Assembly: GCF_917563925.1 (NCBI RefSeq) | Contig: NZ_CAKJTJ010000017.1 | Location: forward strand, 1 to 64,000 | Length of the DNA: 64,000 nucleotides | Source of the DNA: Sutcliffiella rhizosphaerae | GTDB taxonomy: Bacteria > Bacillota > Bacilli > Bacillales > Bacillaceae_I | Direction of reading: 5' to 3' | In this document: one piece after another, positions 53,237 through 62,356 of the stretch | How the letters are laid out: every line of letters starts with the position of its first letter | Position numbering within the stretch: position 1 is the first letter of the stretch | The notes under the pieces: model-generated | Databases searched by the model: none | Seen by the model: the letters and a program-made list of their open reading frames with translations, nothing else | What the model was told of the DNA's origin: nothing | Made by a program: the position numbers and the translations under genes

Positions 53237-54373
53237 TCACCTCACTAAAAAATGAACAAACGAATTCATGATCAGAGAAATCCCCACTATTCCTAATGCT
53301 GGATAATATAGCCAGCGGGTAACCATCTCCTGGTATTCTTCCTTAACCAATTTCTTATCCTTATGCATATCCAAAAAAGGATGGCCAACTAGCTCATCAT
53401 ATACTATATTTAACCACTCTTTCAGGAAAAAGAAAAATGCTACAAAGAGTCCAAACTTCAACCATAACGGAATGAAAGTCATGACTCCTATCGTAATGCC
53501 AATCAGTTTTAAATAAGAGAATATATGCCGAGAGTTTCGCAACAAATATTTAAAGAACAATTCTGTCAGTGCATGCTGTGGTTTTCTTTCCTGAAAGATC
53601 CTCTCAGACTTTCGGAAAAATAAAGGTTTCGTTCTACTCGAAGCTTTTGGAATATGAACATATTCTGAAGCAGAAAAAATCATTCCTACATACTTTTGGC
53701 GGATTTTTTCGTTCTCTTCCACATCACTCATAAAACTATCCGTTCTCCAGTAGTATAAATACAAGATCAATGTTCCTATTAAAAACATGGATATGACAGG
53801 TACCCATATTTCCCAATTAATAGTAAAGTATGTAATGCCTCCAAGCAGAACAAACAAAGCTATATTAACCGCTCTATTTTTCCACCCTAACCAAAACATA
53901 GCAATTATTTTTTTTAGGATCATGATGAATAGCATGATAGAAATATAATACAGTACCCATTCGAACCATGGCAGCAGACCAGGAGCAACTGCATTCAACA
54001 AAAGATACGAAGTTACAGCAACAAGAATTCCTTTCAAAAAAGTAATGAAAATAGAAGAAATTATGCCATATTTCTTCAGCCCCTTTAATAAATCATTCCG
54101 GTGAATAAAAAAGTAGTGATCAGCCTTTTGATAATAAATTCGTAACGTACCATTCCATGCAAAATAATAGACGATAAATAAGGTAAGACCAAATGGTATT
54201 CCCTGTAAAAGTGCTACTAAACTAGGAAACATATCATAAATCATTGCCCCTATGAATAGGATAAAAAGGAATAAATATATAAGAATCGTCCAATCAATAA
54301 TCGCTTTCGTATTTTTCCATTGATATTTGTATTCTTCTCTCAAACGATTCCAATACAGTTGGAAAGAGCTCAT
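53237..54373 (-). CDS. EcsB-like ABC transporter permease
   Basis: 378-residue polytopic protein of the EcsB/YthQ type with about seven membrane helices (near 21-40, 52-70, 98-120, 126-150, 160-200, 285-310, 360-378). 'MSSFQLYWNRLREEYKYQWKN' (in parts) is a typical EcsB N-terminus. ATG at 54373 overlaps the ATPase stop as ATGA, indicating a coupled pair. EcsAB proteins influence protein secretion, competence and intramembrane proteolysis in B. subtilis; whether this paralogue shares the role or corresponds to YthQ is unsettled. The gene is followed directly by pepV. Confidence 0.85.
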   Translation of the reverse strand: MSSFQLYWNRLREEYKYQWKNTKAIIDWTILIYLFLFILFIGAMIYDMFPSLVALLQGIPFGLTLFIVYYFAWNGTLRIYYQKADHYFFIHRNDLLKGLKKYGIISSIFITFLKGILVAVTSYLLLNAVAPGLLPWFEWVLYYISIMLFIMILKKIIAMFWLGWKNRAVNIALFVLLGGITYFTINWEIWVPVISMFLIGTLILYLYYWRTDSFMSDVEENEKIRQKYVGMIFSASEYVHIPKASSRTKPLFFRKSERIFQERKPQHALTELFFKYLLRNSRHIFSYLKLIGITIGVMTFIPLWLKFGLFVAFFFFLKEWLNIVYDELVGHPFLDMHKDKKLVKEEYQEMVTRWLYYPALGIVGISLIMNSFVHFLVR

Positions 54374-55083
54374 GTCGCAAGCTCCTTTTCTGCAATCGTG
54401 AAGAAGCAATCCAAAAGGGAACCTTCAGGTAGATGACAACCGTCCTGAATATCTAGAAGTGTTCCTTCCGCCCTCACTTGTCCGTCTGATAAAAGCACAA
54501 ATCTATCACAGATTTTTTCCGCAGTATCAAGAACATGGGTACACAAAAGAATCCCTGCACCTCTTTGCTGCTCTACTTTAAACAATTCCAAAAGCTTCTT
54601 CGTAGCAATCGGATCAAGTCCAATAAAAGGTTCATCCACGATATATAAAGATGGTTTTAACATGATGGCAAATATTAGCATGGCTTTTTGCTGCATCCCT
54701 TTGGAAAACGTAGCTGGGGACTCATGTATAACATGTGATAAATCAAATAACTCCAAAAGATCCCCAACTCTCTTTTTCCATACAGCCTCTTCCATCTCTA
54801 ATAGGGCTGCCATTAAATCAATATGCTCCCATAAAGTCATGTCATAATAAAAAACTGGCTTTTCTGGGATATAAGCATAGGACTTATTGGAAGGAAGTGA
54901 TACATTCCCTTTAAAATATGGGTTTAGCCCAAGGATCGTCTTAATTGTTGTACTTTTCCCAGCTCCATTTGGGCCGATTAATCCGACCATTTCCCCATTT
55001 CTAACATTAAAATTAATATTTTTTAAAACAGACATGTCTTCATCATAGCCTGCACTCGATAATTCAATTGATAAAAGTTCCAA
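54370..55083 (-). CDS. EcsA-like ABC transporter ATP-binding protein
   Basis: 237-residue ATPase. Walker A 'GLIGPNGAGKSTTIK' (near 36-50), Q-loop region 'YIPEKPVFYYDM', the family-typical signature 'FSKGMQQKAML' (near 141) in place of LSGGQ, Walker B 'LYIVDEPFIGLDP' (near 158) and the H-loop 'ILLCTHVLD' (near 190). This is the EcsA/YthP type, coupled to the overlapping permease. The start is the TTG at 55083, with AAAGGAGTG 7 bases upstream. Exported substrate unknown. First gene of the ATPase-permease-pepV unit. Confidence 0.9.
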   Translation of the reverse strand: MELLSIELSSAGYDEDMSVLKNINFNVRNGEMVGLIGPNGAGKSTTIKTILGLNPYFKGNVSLPSNKSYAYIPEKPVFYYDMTLWEHIDLMAALLEMEEAVWKKRVGDLLELFDLSHVIHESPATFSKGMQQKAMLIFAIMLKPSLYIVDEPFIGLDPIATKKLLELFKVEQQRGAGILLCTHVLDTAEKICDRFVLLSDGQVRAEGTLLDIQDGCHLPEGSLLDCFFTIAEKELAT

Positions 55084-55383
55084 TTCCGTTCACTCCTTTC
55101 CATTGTAAATACGGAGCATTAGGTCGAAAGTTTCACATTTTTCTATAAACAACTCGCCATTTTCTGTCGAGTAGTGTAAAATAATGCATATAGTCACACA
55201 CCATTTGGATATATTTATAGGAATAACATTATGAACATATGTTAAAATTGTGTAAATTGCATCATTATTCTAGTATTTTTTCCTTTAAATCGTGTACAAT
55301 AAAAACTAACTTTATAACAATTGCCCTTTCATCAAGAATTTAGCTAGTAGTGTCATGTTAAATACCGGATAAGGAGTGGTTTT

Positions 55384-55605
55384 TTGAAGCCTTCAACTAA
55401 CCGTATGCTAACCCGTATTAAAGCCGTCTACATGTTTATTCATGAAAAAGGAACTGTATCCACACAACAGTTGGTCGATGAATTCGGGATTACTCCCCGA
55501 ACAATCCAGCGTGATTTAAATGTGCTAGCGTTTAATGACTTGGTTCATAGTCCAACAAAAGGTAAGTGGACTACTACGCAAAAAAAAGTTAGGCTGACTT
55601 CATAA
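55384..55605 (+). CDS. ytzE: DeoR-family HTH protein YtzE
   Basis: 73-residue DNA-binding protein consisting only of a winged helix-turn-helix: 'IKAVYMFIHEKGTVSTQQLVDEFGITPRTIQRDLNVL' (in parts, residues about 12-48). That is the N-terminal HTH of DeoR regulators without the sugar-sensing domain, as in the short B. subtilis YtzE. TTG at 55384 is preceded by AAGGAGTGG. Target unknown; the divergent ABC-pepV unit is the nearest candidate. Confidence 0.85.
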   Translation: MKPSTNRMLTRIKAVYMFIHEKGTVSTQQLVDEFGITPRTIQRDLNVLAFNDLVHSPTKGKWTTTQKKVRLTS

Positions 55606-56134
55606 AACTACATATTTAAATAAACCATAAGCCACGTTCCTATTTAAGGAAGGTGGCTATTCGTATTTCTGGGAATAATAGAGGGGAAATTGGTGATCAG
55701 TTTAATTTATATAACATTATTAAAGGCGGTAATATACCCTTGCTAGATTTTTGATAAATAAGTTTTGAACGTAAACATGGTGTCAGGTTTTCCACTAGGT
55801 GTGCGGAAAACAATGTGGTACTGAAAGAACATAAAATTGCAAATTCAGCCCTGCAGAACCGGATGCTGGACTGAAAAAACATGAAATCGCAATCTTAGTC
55901 CAGCAAGAGCCAAATGCTGGACTGATAAAGTGAAGTGTTTGTGCTACTAAAAAATAGAGTTTCTATTGTTCGTGTTTCAAAGCCTTCCGTTGGACGCAAC
56001 CTCAAAATTTTTTCTTCGTTCATGCCCAAAGCCTTACATAGTCGACATCCAACTTAATCTTCCCACTGCAACAAAAGAAAAAGAGGCATGCTCAGATATT
56101 TAAAATCTCAAAGACAGCCCCCTTCACTAGGTTC
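55606..56134. other. Intergenic region with short tandem repeat
   Basis: About 530 bases without a convincing gene. A weak hairpin AAGCCAC...GTGGCT follows ytzE (55630-55662). A repeat of 50-51 bases is at 55820-55935, described separately. The remainder is unremarkable, AT-rich, and includes the leader side of ytzG on the minus strand only at its end. Confidence 0.5.
55820..55935. repeat. Two and a half copies of a 50-51-bp repeat
   Basis: Copies start at 55820, 55870 and 55921 with ACTGAAARAACAT-like sequence and end GCTGG. Between them is a GTCCAGCA-like segment forming a small dyad with TGCTGGAC. Copies are about 70 percent alike by eye, so the array is old. Confidence 0.65.
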
Positions 56135-56848
56135 TTAATTATTTTGTTGTAACATTTCAAGCTCTTCATCTGTGAGTTCACGATACTCACCTAGCTCTAA
56201 TGTTTCGTCTAAAACAAGCTTTCCCATACTTAATCTTTTTAAGTATGTAACAGATTTTCCTACTGCCTGAAACATTCTTTTCACCTGGTGGAATTTCCCT
56301 TCCATAATTGTAATTTCTATTTCGGAACTTTCGCCAGATGATAGAATTTCCAAGCTTGCAGGTAATGTTTCATATCCATCATCAAGTGTTACGCCTTCTT
56401 TGAATGCAATGACATCCTCTTCTGTTACCTCACCATCTATCGTTGCATAGTAGGTTTTGGGTACATGTTTTTTTGGTGACAAAAGTTGATGGGCAAGCTG
56501 CCCGTCATTTGTAAGTATAAGCAGACCCTCTGTATCCTTATCAAGACGTCCTACAGGAAAAGGCGCAAAGATTTTGTCTTCTTCCTGCAGAATATCCACT
56601 ACCGTTTCCTGTCGGTTATCTTCTGTAGCAGATAGAAGCCCGGGTGGTTTATGCATCATCAAATAAATAAATTCTCTATACTCTACAATATCATCGTGTA
56701 CCGTAACTTCCTCCACTTCAGGGTCAACATGTACCTTTGCATCCTTCACAACCTCGCCATCCACTTTAACTACACCTGTTTTTAACAGCTTCTTTACTTC
56801 TTTTCTTGTTCCATAACCACTATTAGCTAACAGCTTATCCATTCTCAT
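56135..56848 (-). CDS. ytzG: RsuA-type 16S rRNA pseudouridine synthase
   Basis: 237-residue pseudouridine synthase. An S4 domain comes first ('MRMDKLLANSGYGTRKEVKKLL', in parts), then the catalytic domain with 'FPVGRLDKDTEGLLILTNDG' (Asp in the RLD motif near residue 104), 'LAHQLLSPKKHVPKTYYA' and 'EGKFHQVKRMF' typical of the RsuA/RluB family. It should convert one specific uridine in rRNA. ATG at 56848 has AAGGGAG 8 bases upstream; an earlier in-frame ATG is unlikely. It follows murJ on the same strand, separated by a hairpin. Confidence 0.92.
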   Translation of the reverse strand: MRMDKLLANSGYGTRKEVKKLLKTGVVKVDGEVVKDAKVHVDPEVEEVTVHDDIVEYREFIYLMMHKPPGLLSATEDNRQETVVDILQEEDKIFAPFPVGRLDKDTEGLLILTNDGQLAHQLLSPKKHVPKTYYATIDGEVTEEDVIAFKEGVTLDDGYETLPASLEILSSGESSEIEITIMEGKFHQVKRMFQAVGKSVTYLKRLSMGKLVLDETLELGEYRELTDEELEMLQQNN

Positions 56849-56868
56849 GCTTGCTACTCCCTTCATAG

Positions 56869-56893
56869 GGAAAGAGGCCTCTCTATTGAGACC
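56869..56893 (-). terminator. Hairpin between murJ and ytzG
   Basis: AGAGGTCTC and GAGAGGCCTCT arms around AATA, with TTTCCC after it, immediately behind the murJ stop. The short T run suggests partial termination, so ytzG may be an attenuated distal gene. Confidence 0.65.
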
Positions 56894-56894
56894 T

Positions 56895-58511
56895 CTATCC
56901 TCTTGCTTTTCTATTTAAAAAGGAAAAACGATTTCCGAATAAATACATTAACAATCCACTTCTGTAGCTTAGAGCGAAATAAACTCCTACTCCTACAATG
57001 GCACTAATTCCCACAACAATGATTGCTTGCATGCGTCCCTCACTATAAAGAACCACACCATCTAGTAGTTGTAGAACGATTAATACTGCTCCAATCATAA
57101 CAGCATTGAAGATAAGCATCAACAAACCTCTTCGAAAGACCATGGAATAGTTAAAATCAGTGAACTTTTGGATAGCCCAAAGGTTAAACATTACACTAGC
57201 AACATAGCCAATTGCTGTAGCAACAATAGATCCCTCTGCCTCCATTAAGTATATTAATGGATAGTTTAATACTATTTTTAAAACTATTCCGATTGCAAGT
57301 CCATAAACTGTGTATTTTTGTCTATTAATTCCTTGAAGTACAGAGGCAGTTACAGTAAATATTGCCAAAGGAATTGCCGTTGGTGCATACCAAGCCAATA
57401 AATATCCACCAAGTTCATCATATGAATAAAATGCTGCATAAGCTGGTCCTCCTAATATTGAAAGACCTACGCAGGCTGGAATAGTCAAAAACAACAATAT
57501 CTGAAAAGTGACACTTAATTGACGTTGAAGTACATGTTGCTCGTTATTAACAAATGATTTAGTAATAGCTGGAAGTAAGGATAAAGCGAATGCTGTAGCA
57601 AGTGTAACCGGGATAATTACTAATTTTTGACCATACGTGTTAATGTGGGCAAATGCATCCCCGGAAGTAAGTCCATCTACACCAGCCAGTGCCATCGCCT
57701 TATTGAAACTAAATGTATCCACAAGCTGATATAACGGCATAGCTAATCCAACAAAGACAAAAGGAGCTGCATACATTACAAGTTCTTTATACATATCTTT
57801 ATAGGATATATCTAAATTTCCTCTATCTTGTTCGAGCAATGTATCCAGATGTTTTTTTCTGCTAAACCAGTACCAAATTAATATTCCCAACCCTGCTAAA
57901 GCACCAATAAATGCACCAAACGTCGCATAGCCAACTGCGGTGGGCAAACTTCCATCAGCCATATTTAAAATAATATATACACTACCAAGCAAGAAAATTA
58001 TCCTTGCAATTTGCTCTACCACTTGCGAAACAGCAGTTGGTCCCATTGATTCGTGTCCTTGAAAGAACCCTCTTATTAAACTCATAACTGGGACTAATAA
58101 TAAAGCAAAGCTTACCATTCTTATGACAAGAGTGACATCATCATAAGAATGAGTACTACCTTCGTTAATTATCATCGGTGAGAAAAACGGTGCCAGTACA
58201 TATAGAATTATGAAAGCTACAATTCCTGTCAAACTCATTAAATACAGACCTGAATTAAACAGCTTCCTTCCTACTGCATATTCCTCTAGAGCGTTGTATT
58301 TTGCCACAAACTTTGAAACAGCTAGAGGTACACCCATGGTCGCAATACTTAAAACGACGGAATACACCACGTAGGCATATGTATATAATTCTCCTCCAGA
58401 TGTGCCAACTAATGCATAAAACGGAAATATATAAACAAGCCCAAGTACCCTGGAAATCATGGTACCTAGGGTTAAAATAAACGTACCTCTTAATATATTT
58501 GAAGTCGACAT
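56895..58511 (-). CDS. murJ: Lipid II flippase MurJ (YtgP)
   Basis: 538-residue polytopic member of the MOP/MVF superfamily with 14 membrane segments. YtgP of B. subtilis is the experimentally supported MurJ, which flips lipid II to the outer face. The N-terminus 'LRGTFILTLGTMISRVLGLVYIFPFY' (in parts) and 'GVPLAVSKFVAKYNALEEY', 'LIRGFFQGHESMGPTAVSQVVEQIAR' (in parts) are characteristic. Length matches. Start ATG at 58511, after TTAGGTAGG. It works in parallel with Amj (2537-3352) and upstream of the class A PBP. Synteny with ytzG and ytfP is as in B. subtilis. Confidence 0.93.
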   Translation of the reverse strand: MSTSNILRGTFILTLGTMISRVLGLVYIFPFYALVGTSGGELYTYAYVVYSVVLSIATMGVPLAVSKFVAKYNALEEYAVGRKLFNSGLYLMSLTGIVAFIILYVLAPFFSPMIINEGSTHSYDDVTLVIRMVSFALLLVPVMSLIRGFFQGHESMGPTAVSQVVEQIARIIFLLGSVYIILNMADGSLPTAVGYATFGAFIGALAGLGILIWYWFSRKKHLDTLLEQDRGNLDISYKDMYKELVMYAAPFVFVGLAMPLYQLVDTFSFNKAMALAGVDGLTSGDAFAHINTYGQKLVIIPVTLATAFALSLLPAITKSFVNNEQHVLQRQLSVTFQILLFLTIPACVGLSILGGPAYAAFYSYDELGGYLLAWYAPTAIPLAIFTVTASVLQGINRQKYTVYGLAIGIVLKIVLNYPLIYLMEAEGSIVATAIGYVASVMFNLWAIQKFTDFNYSMVFRRGLLMLIFNAVMIGAVLIVLQLLDGVVLYSEGRMQAIIVVGISAIVGVGVYFALSYRSGLLMYLFGNRFSFLNRKARG

Positions 58512-58590
58512 AAAAATACCTACCTACTTAGTTTGTAACATATTGTCTAACTTTTGTATTTTACCACAGTTTTTGTAGTGGGCGTAGAAC

Positions 58591-58971
58591 TTACCAGCCC
58601 GCCTGGATATTTCTGTTCAAAATAATTTTTGGAAAGGATAAATATGGAGTATTGTCCGTTATCTCTTCTAGTGTCTCTTTGAATATAGCAAGTGTAAATT
58701 CACCGTATGCATCTGCATCTAGTAAAAGTTGACCTGCTTCACCCTGACTGAATAATATCCCAAATTCATCGTCTTTATTTAGTTGAATACAGAGTACATA
58801 TGCATTCATTTCTTTTTCAAAAAGCCAAGTATAAGAAAATGATACTATTTTTGTATTTGTGTCGATAGGCAACGTTGGAATTGATAGTAGTAGCACAGTC
58901 AACCCTTTGTCTTCTGTCCAGCCACCATCGTATGGAATATGCGCCTCGTCAATATTTGGTGAGTATGTCAT
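58591..58971 (-). CDS. Hypothetical protein
   Basis: 126-residue soluble, acidic protein beginning 'MTYSPNIDEAHIPYDGGWTE'. It has predicted alternating beta strands ('LTVLLLSIPTLP', 'TKIVSFSYTWLF', 'AYVLCIQLNKDDE') and ends 'ILNRNIQAGW'. I do not recognise a family. Start: ATG at 58971 with AAGGAG 6 bases upstream is preferred over an ATG eight codons earlier that has AAAGGAAT. It lies 79 bases upstream of murJ on the same strand and may be transcribed with it. Function unknown. Confidence 0.65.
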   Translation of the reverse strand: MTYSPNIDEAHIPYDGGWTEDKGLTVLLLSIPTLPIDTNTKIVSFSYTWLFEKEMNAYVLCIQLNKDDEFGILFSQGEAGQLLLDADAYGEFTLAIFKETLEEITDNTPYLSFPKIILNRNIQAGW

Positions 58972-59100
58972 TGATTGCTCCTTTTTAAACTCCATTTCAT
59001 TCCTTTTAAATCATACGGAATATACGAAGTTTTGTCCAACTTGTACAATAAAGGTATAATGAAACAAAGCTAGAAGAATTGTATTGGTTGGTGAAAAATA

Positions 59101-60381
59101 TTGAATTATGATGTCATTATTATTGGAGGCGGTCCATCAGGATTAATGGCCGCTATTGCTGCAGCTGAACAAAAAACGAGAGTGCTGCTTATTGATAAAG
59201 GGAATAAACTGGGCAGAAAGCTTGCGATTTCTGGTGGGGGCCGTTGTAATGTAACGAACCGTCTACCTGTTGACGAAATTATAAAACACATTCCAGGTAA
59301 TGGCCGCTTTTTATATAGTGCTTTTTCTGAATTTAACAATGAAGACATTATTCGTTTCTTTGAAAATCTAGGAATACAATTGAAGGAAGAAGATCACGGA
59401 AGAATGTTCCCTGTGTCCGATAAAGCACAAAGTGTAGTCGATGCTCTTTTATCGAGGTTACAGGAATTAAAAGTAGACATTCGGACAAATACAGCGGTGG
59501 AAACTGTAGACTATCAAAATGAACAAACTCATGGAGTTTTGTTAAAAACCGGTGAGTTTTTACCTTGCACTTGTGTAGTAATTGCTGTTGGTGGAAAGTC
59601 TGTACCACATACAGGTTCCACAGGAGATGGCTATCCATGGGCAAAGAAGGCAGGACATACAATCACAGATTTATTTCCAACTGAAGTCCCTCTTACTTCA
59701 ACAGAGGCCTTTATTCTTGAAAAGACATTACAAGGTTTGTCCTTACGAGATGTTGCTTTAAGTGTCTTAAATCCGAAAGGAAAAGTAGTGAAAACTCATC
59801 AAATGGATATGATTTTCACTCATTTTGGAATTTCGGGACCAGCAGTGTTACGCTGCAGCCAATATGTAGTGAAAACTATGAAAAAGTTCGGTGTTGATAA
59901 AGTAACGATGAATCTAGATGTGTTTCCAAGTCGAAACGAAGAACTGGTATTTCAGGACCTTAACACAGCTTTAAAAGAAGACACAAAAAAAGCCATTAAG
60001 AATGTCCTTAAAGGGCTTGTACCGGAACGTTATTTACTATTTTTATTAGAGCATTGTGCCATTGATGAATTGGAAACAGGAGCAACTTTATCCCATGAAA
60101 AAATAAGGGAACTTGCGAAAATGTGCAAACAGTTCCGCTTTCAAGTATCCGGCACCCTTTCCATTGAGAAAGCATTTGTAACAGGTGGAGGAGTGTCCGT
60201 AAAAGAAATACACCCTAAAGAAATGTCCTCAAAAATGATGGAAGGATTATTTTTTTGTGGGGAAGTACTAGATATCCATGGATATACTGGTGGCTATAAC
60301 ATAACTTCAGCACTTGTAACCGGAAGGCTGGCAGGCTTGAACGCCGGGAAAAAGGCGGCAAGCCTACGTAGTTACCATTAA
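59101..60381 (+). CDS. ytfP: HI0933-family FAD flavoprotein YtfP
   Basis: 426-residue NAD(P)/FAD-dependent oxidoreductase of the HI0933/BaiN group. The dinucleotide site is at the very start: '[21 protein letters not shown]' (in parts). Further signatures are '[13 protein letters not shown]' (near 42), '[19 protein letters not shown]' (near 161), '[12 protein letters not shown]' (near 243), '[11 protein letters not shown]' (near 361) and '[19 protein letters not shown]' (near 382). The physiological substrate is unknown. The TTG at 59101 is the start, with GGTTGGTGAA upstream. In B. subtilis ytfP also sits next to murJ (ytgP). Confidence 0.9.
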   Translation: MNYDVIIIGGGPSGLMAAIAAAEQKTRVLLIDKGNKLGRKLAISGGGRCNVTNRLPVDEIIKHIPGNGRFLYSAFSEFNNEDIIRFFENLGIQLKEEDHGRMFPVSDKAQSVVDALLSRLQELKVDIRTNTAVETVDYQNEQTHGVLLKTGEFLPCTCVVIAVGGKSVPHTGSTGDGYPWAKKAGHTITDLFPTEVPLTSTEAFILEKTLQGLSLRDVALSVLNPKGKVVKTHQMDMIFTHFGISGPAVLRCSQYVVKTMKKFGVDKVTMNLDVFPSRNEELVFQDLNTALKEDTKKAIKNVLKGLVPERYLLFLLEHCAIDELETGATLSHEKIRELAKMCKQFRFQVSGTLSIEKAFVTGGGVSVKEIHPKEMSSKMMEGLFFCGEVLDIHGYTGGYNITSALVTGRLAGLNAGKKAASLRSYH

Positions 60382-60486
60382 AACAAACGTCATAACAAAT
60401 GCCAGTCCAACTCCATACATGCCGAATTCATTAAAGAAAGATTTGCTCTCTTCTACCATTACTTCGTTTTGTGTGTGGTGGTTCAT
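60364..60486 (-). CDS. Small putative membrane peptide (40 residues)
   Basis: ATG at 60486, with AAAGGATG 7 bases upstream, opens a 40-codon frame. The N-terminal half is polar ('[20 protein letters not shown]') and residues about 21-40 form one hydrophobic segment ('[20 protein letters not shown]'). This fits a bitopic small membrane protein. Its last 18 bases overlap the end of the convergent ytfP gene. I do not recognise the family. The good ribosome site, position and composition support a real gene, but no homology was tested. Confidence 0.55.
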   Translation of the reverse strand: MNHHTQNEVMVEESKSFFNEFGMYGVGLAFVMTFVLMVTT

Positions 60487-60593
60487 AATATAACATCCTT
60501 TCTGTTTTTGTTTTCTTACTTATAAGACGAATCATATTACAGAAATGTTTCAATTATTTATAAATTATTTCAGATATTTATCTATACCCACAT

Positions 60594-60636
60594 AAAAGAG
60601 CCTGATAAACATTTTTTTAGATGTTTATTAGGTTCT
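60594..60636 (-). terminator. Terminator of cse60
   Basis: AGAACCTAATAAACAT pairs with ATGTTTATCAGGCTCTTTT; the stop codon of cse60 (60628) lies in the upstream arm, and a short T run follows. Confidence 0.75.
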
Positions 60637-60807
60637 AAATATTACCATTGCTGAAAAACAATATATTTGTTCCTCCTCATTATTAATACAGCCTACTTGA
60701 TATTTAATATCAATAAGATCTCGCTCTGAAATATCTTTTAGGAAATGATTCACTGCATCCTCCAAGTCCCGCTCATGCTCTTCATCAAACAACCGTACCT
60801 GAACCAC
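60628..60807 (-). CDS. cse60: Sporulation protein Cse60 homologue
   Basis: 59-residue protein 'MVQVRLFDEEHERDLEDAV' ... 'EEQIYCFSAMVIFRT' matching Cse60 (YteV), a SigE-dependent mother-cell protein of B. subtilis of about 60 residues and unknown function. The conserved end 'QIYCFSAMVI' is diagnostic. GTG at 60807 is used because AAGGAGG precedes it by 8 bases; a longer in-frame ATG version is unlikely. No clear SigE promoter could be drawn upstream. In B. subtilis it lies near ytfP as here. Confidence 0.85.
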   Translation of the reverse strand: MVQVRLFDEEHERDLEDAVNHFLKDISERDLIDIKYQVGCINNEEEQIYCFSAMVIFRT

Positions 60808-60952
60808 CTGGAAAACCTCCTTAAGGCTTGTATATATTACCATGTATAGTTAAAAAGAAGGAAAATTATACTTGAGTAGCGAAAATAATGAAGTTATCCA
60901 TCATAAGGATGTGTATTAGTGAAGAAATATAAAAACAGGCTTGCTACAATAG

Positions 60953-61072
60953 GCTTATTACTATGGTGTGAGTTGGGAACGGACCAAAAAGTATAACGAG
61001 CAATTTGATGCATACTTTTATGCAGAAAATGAAGATTCGAAGAAATTTCTACTATTAGTGTTTGATTCATAG
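60953..61072 (+). pseudogene. Remnant of an unidentified gene
   Basis: A 39-codon stretch closed by TAG reads 'YYYGVSWERTKKYNEQFD' and 'AYFYAENEDSKKFLLL', with charge and aromatic content like a real protein, but it lacks a start codon and is preceded by an in-frame stop. The upstream GTG at 60919 opens a different frame for 25 codons. It ends 15 bases before the ribosome site of the next gene. I do not recognise it. Confidence 0.3.
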
Positions 61073-61087
61073 ATAAGGAGGAATAAA

Positions 61088-61684
61088 ATGAAAGAATTGT
61101 GGATTGCAGAGGATTATGAATTTGAATTACAGCCTGCAGGATTCTACTCCTTTTACATTTCCAAATTTGAGGAAATAGATTATCAGGTAGAAAATAAAGA
61201 ACTGTTACTTGAAATGATTACACAACTGGATACCTTCCCACTTTACGTTTTTATGGAAGCTTATGATGACGATGAGAATGAAATACGTTCATTTTTAAAT
61301 GAAAAAGGACTTTATTATCACGTTGAGAATCTTAAAGAAAAAAGGCAGTATATGACTGATGGTAAAACGTTTACCTACCATCCGCCTCTCTTTCAAATTG
61401 AAATAATTTCAATAGATACTCTAGAATGGTTACTAGAAAAAACCTATTATTTAGCATTACAAAATCAATTTTATGGAATTTCACTTCGGCGGAAGTTACA
61501 TTTTAATCATGAGGGGGTATTTTCTGTTCCCATACTTTCTGACACTACTTTTAAAATAGGTCATGATGGTCAAGGGTTTGAGGTATACTCCAACTCCAAG
61601 AATCTTAAATCTTTATCTGACATAACAAAATTGTTACCTGTCCCATATAAGATTGTCCAAATTAACGATAAAGAAATACTGTAA
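61088..61684 (+). CDS. Hypothetical protein
   Basis: 198-residue cytoplasmic protein beginning 'MKELWIAEDYEFELQPAGF'. No signal peptide or membrane helix; strongly acidic in the first 90 residues and with aromatic-rich segments ('PLYVFMEAYDDDE', 'KTYYLALQNQFYG'). I do not recognise a family and cannot suggest a function. ATG at 61088 follows AAGGAGGAATAAA, an excellent ribosome site. It lies directly after the gene scrap at 60953-61072 and is convergent with the membrane protein gene at 61721. Confidence 0.75.
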   Translation: MKELWIAEDYEFELQPAGFYSFYISKFEEIDYQVENKELLLEMITQLDTFPLYVFMEAYDDDENEIRSFLNEKGLYYHVENLKEKRQYMTDGKTFTYHPPLFQIEIISIDTLEWLLEKTYYLALQNQFYGISLRRKLHFNHEGVFSVPILSDTTFKIGHDGQGFEVYSNSKNLKSLSDITKLLPVPYKIVQINDKEIL

Positions 61685-61722
61685 AACAAGTAGGAATGAG
61701 TCAGCTCATTTCCTACTTGTTT
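61685..61722. terminator. Bidirectional terminator
   Basis: AACAAGTAGGAATGAG and CTCATTTCCTACTTGTT arms around TCAG, with T-rich right flank and A-rich left flank; it ends two convergent genes. Confidence 0.85.
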
Positions 61723-62356
61723 AATAAACTAATAACCTTATTAATCCAATAAATAACAGAGCAACCGCAAATAGAATTGAGAACTTGTTTAATTGAAAAT
61801 AGTTTATTGGCTCTTTCTTTTGCCGTAATGCATCTGCTACTTCTTTTACAAAATCCTTATCCTGGAAACTGTTGAATTCAACTTCTATATCGCTTTCCTC
61901 AAGATCCTTCCATTTAACTCTTATTAACTCTTTAGATTCATTTATAGAATAATATGTTAAGGATATACTGCTTCCGTATTCCCCGTTTGCCTTTTCTTCT
62001 TTTTCAAAGGAGTAATTTGTTGCTAATTTAGCTTCCATAATACTGAAAAAGGTTTGTGGCAGCATTTTCTTTATATGAAGTTCGTCTTTTTTAATTCTCA
62101 CCAGCAGTGTAAAAAGGGGAGGCATCACCATCCCCACCATGAGGAAAAGAATGGAACCATCTGTTTCACCATAAAAATTGAAATAGTATATTGCTCCTAT
62201 AGCAATCAATGCTGAAAATAAGATGCTTTGTAATCTATTAAAATTAAAGACCGTAGAGATACCCTTTTGCCTATAACTAAACAAGCCACTAAATAGAATA
62301 CCCATACTAACAACAATGAGAAAAAGCTCAAAGATGTTATCTTGAATAAATTGCAT
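61721..62356 (-). CDS. Hypothetical membrane protein
   Basis: 211-residue protein with helices at about 5-25, 43-61, 67-87 and 190-210 and a soluble cytosolic or external part between (about 88-185, 'DELHIKKMLPQTFFSIMEAKLA', in parts; rich in Glu and Lys). Unknown family. ATG at 62356, with AAGGGAGGTACTTC upstream. The stop overlaps the shared terminator. Function not inferable. Confidence 0.72.
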   Translation of the reverse strand: MQFIQDNIFELFLIVVSMGILFSGLFSYRQKGISTVFNFNRLQSILFSALIAIGAIYYFNFYGETDGSILFLMVGMVMPPLFTLLVRIKKDELHIKKMLPQTFFSIMEAKLATNYSFEKEEKANGEYGSSISLTYYSINESKELIRVKWKDLEESDIEVEFNSFQDKDFVKEVADALRQKKEPINYFQLNKFSILFAVALLFIGLIRLLVY

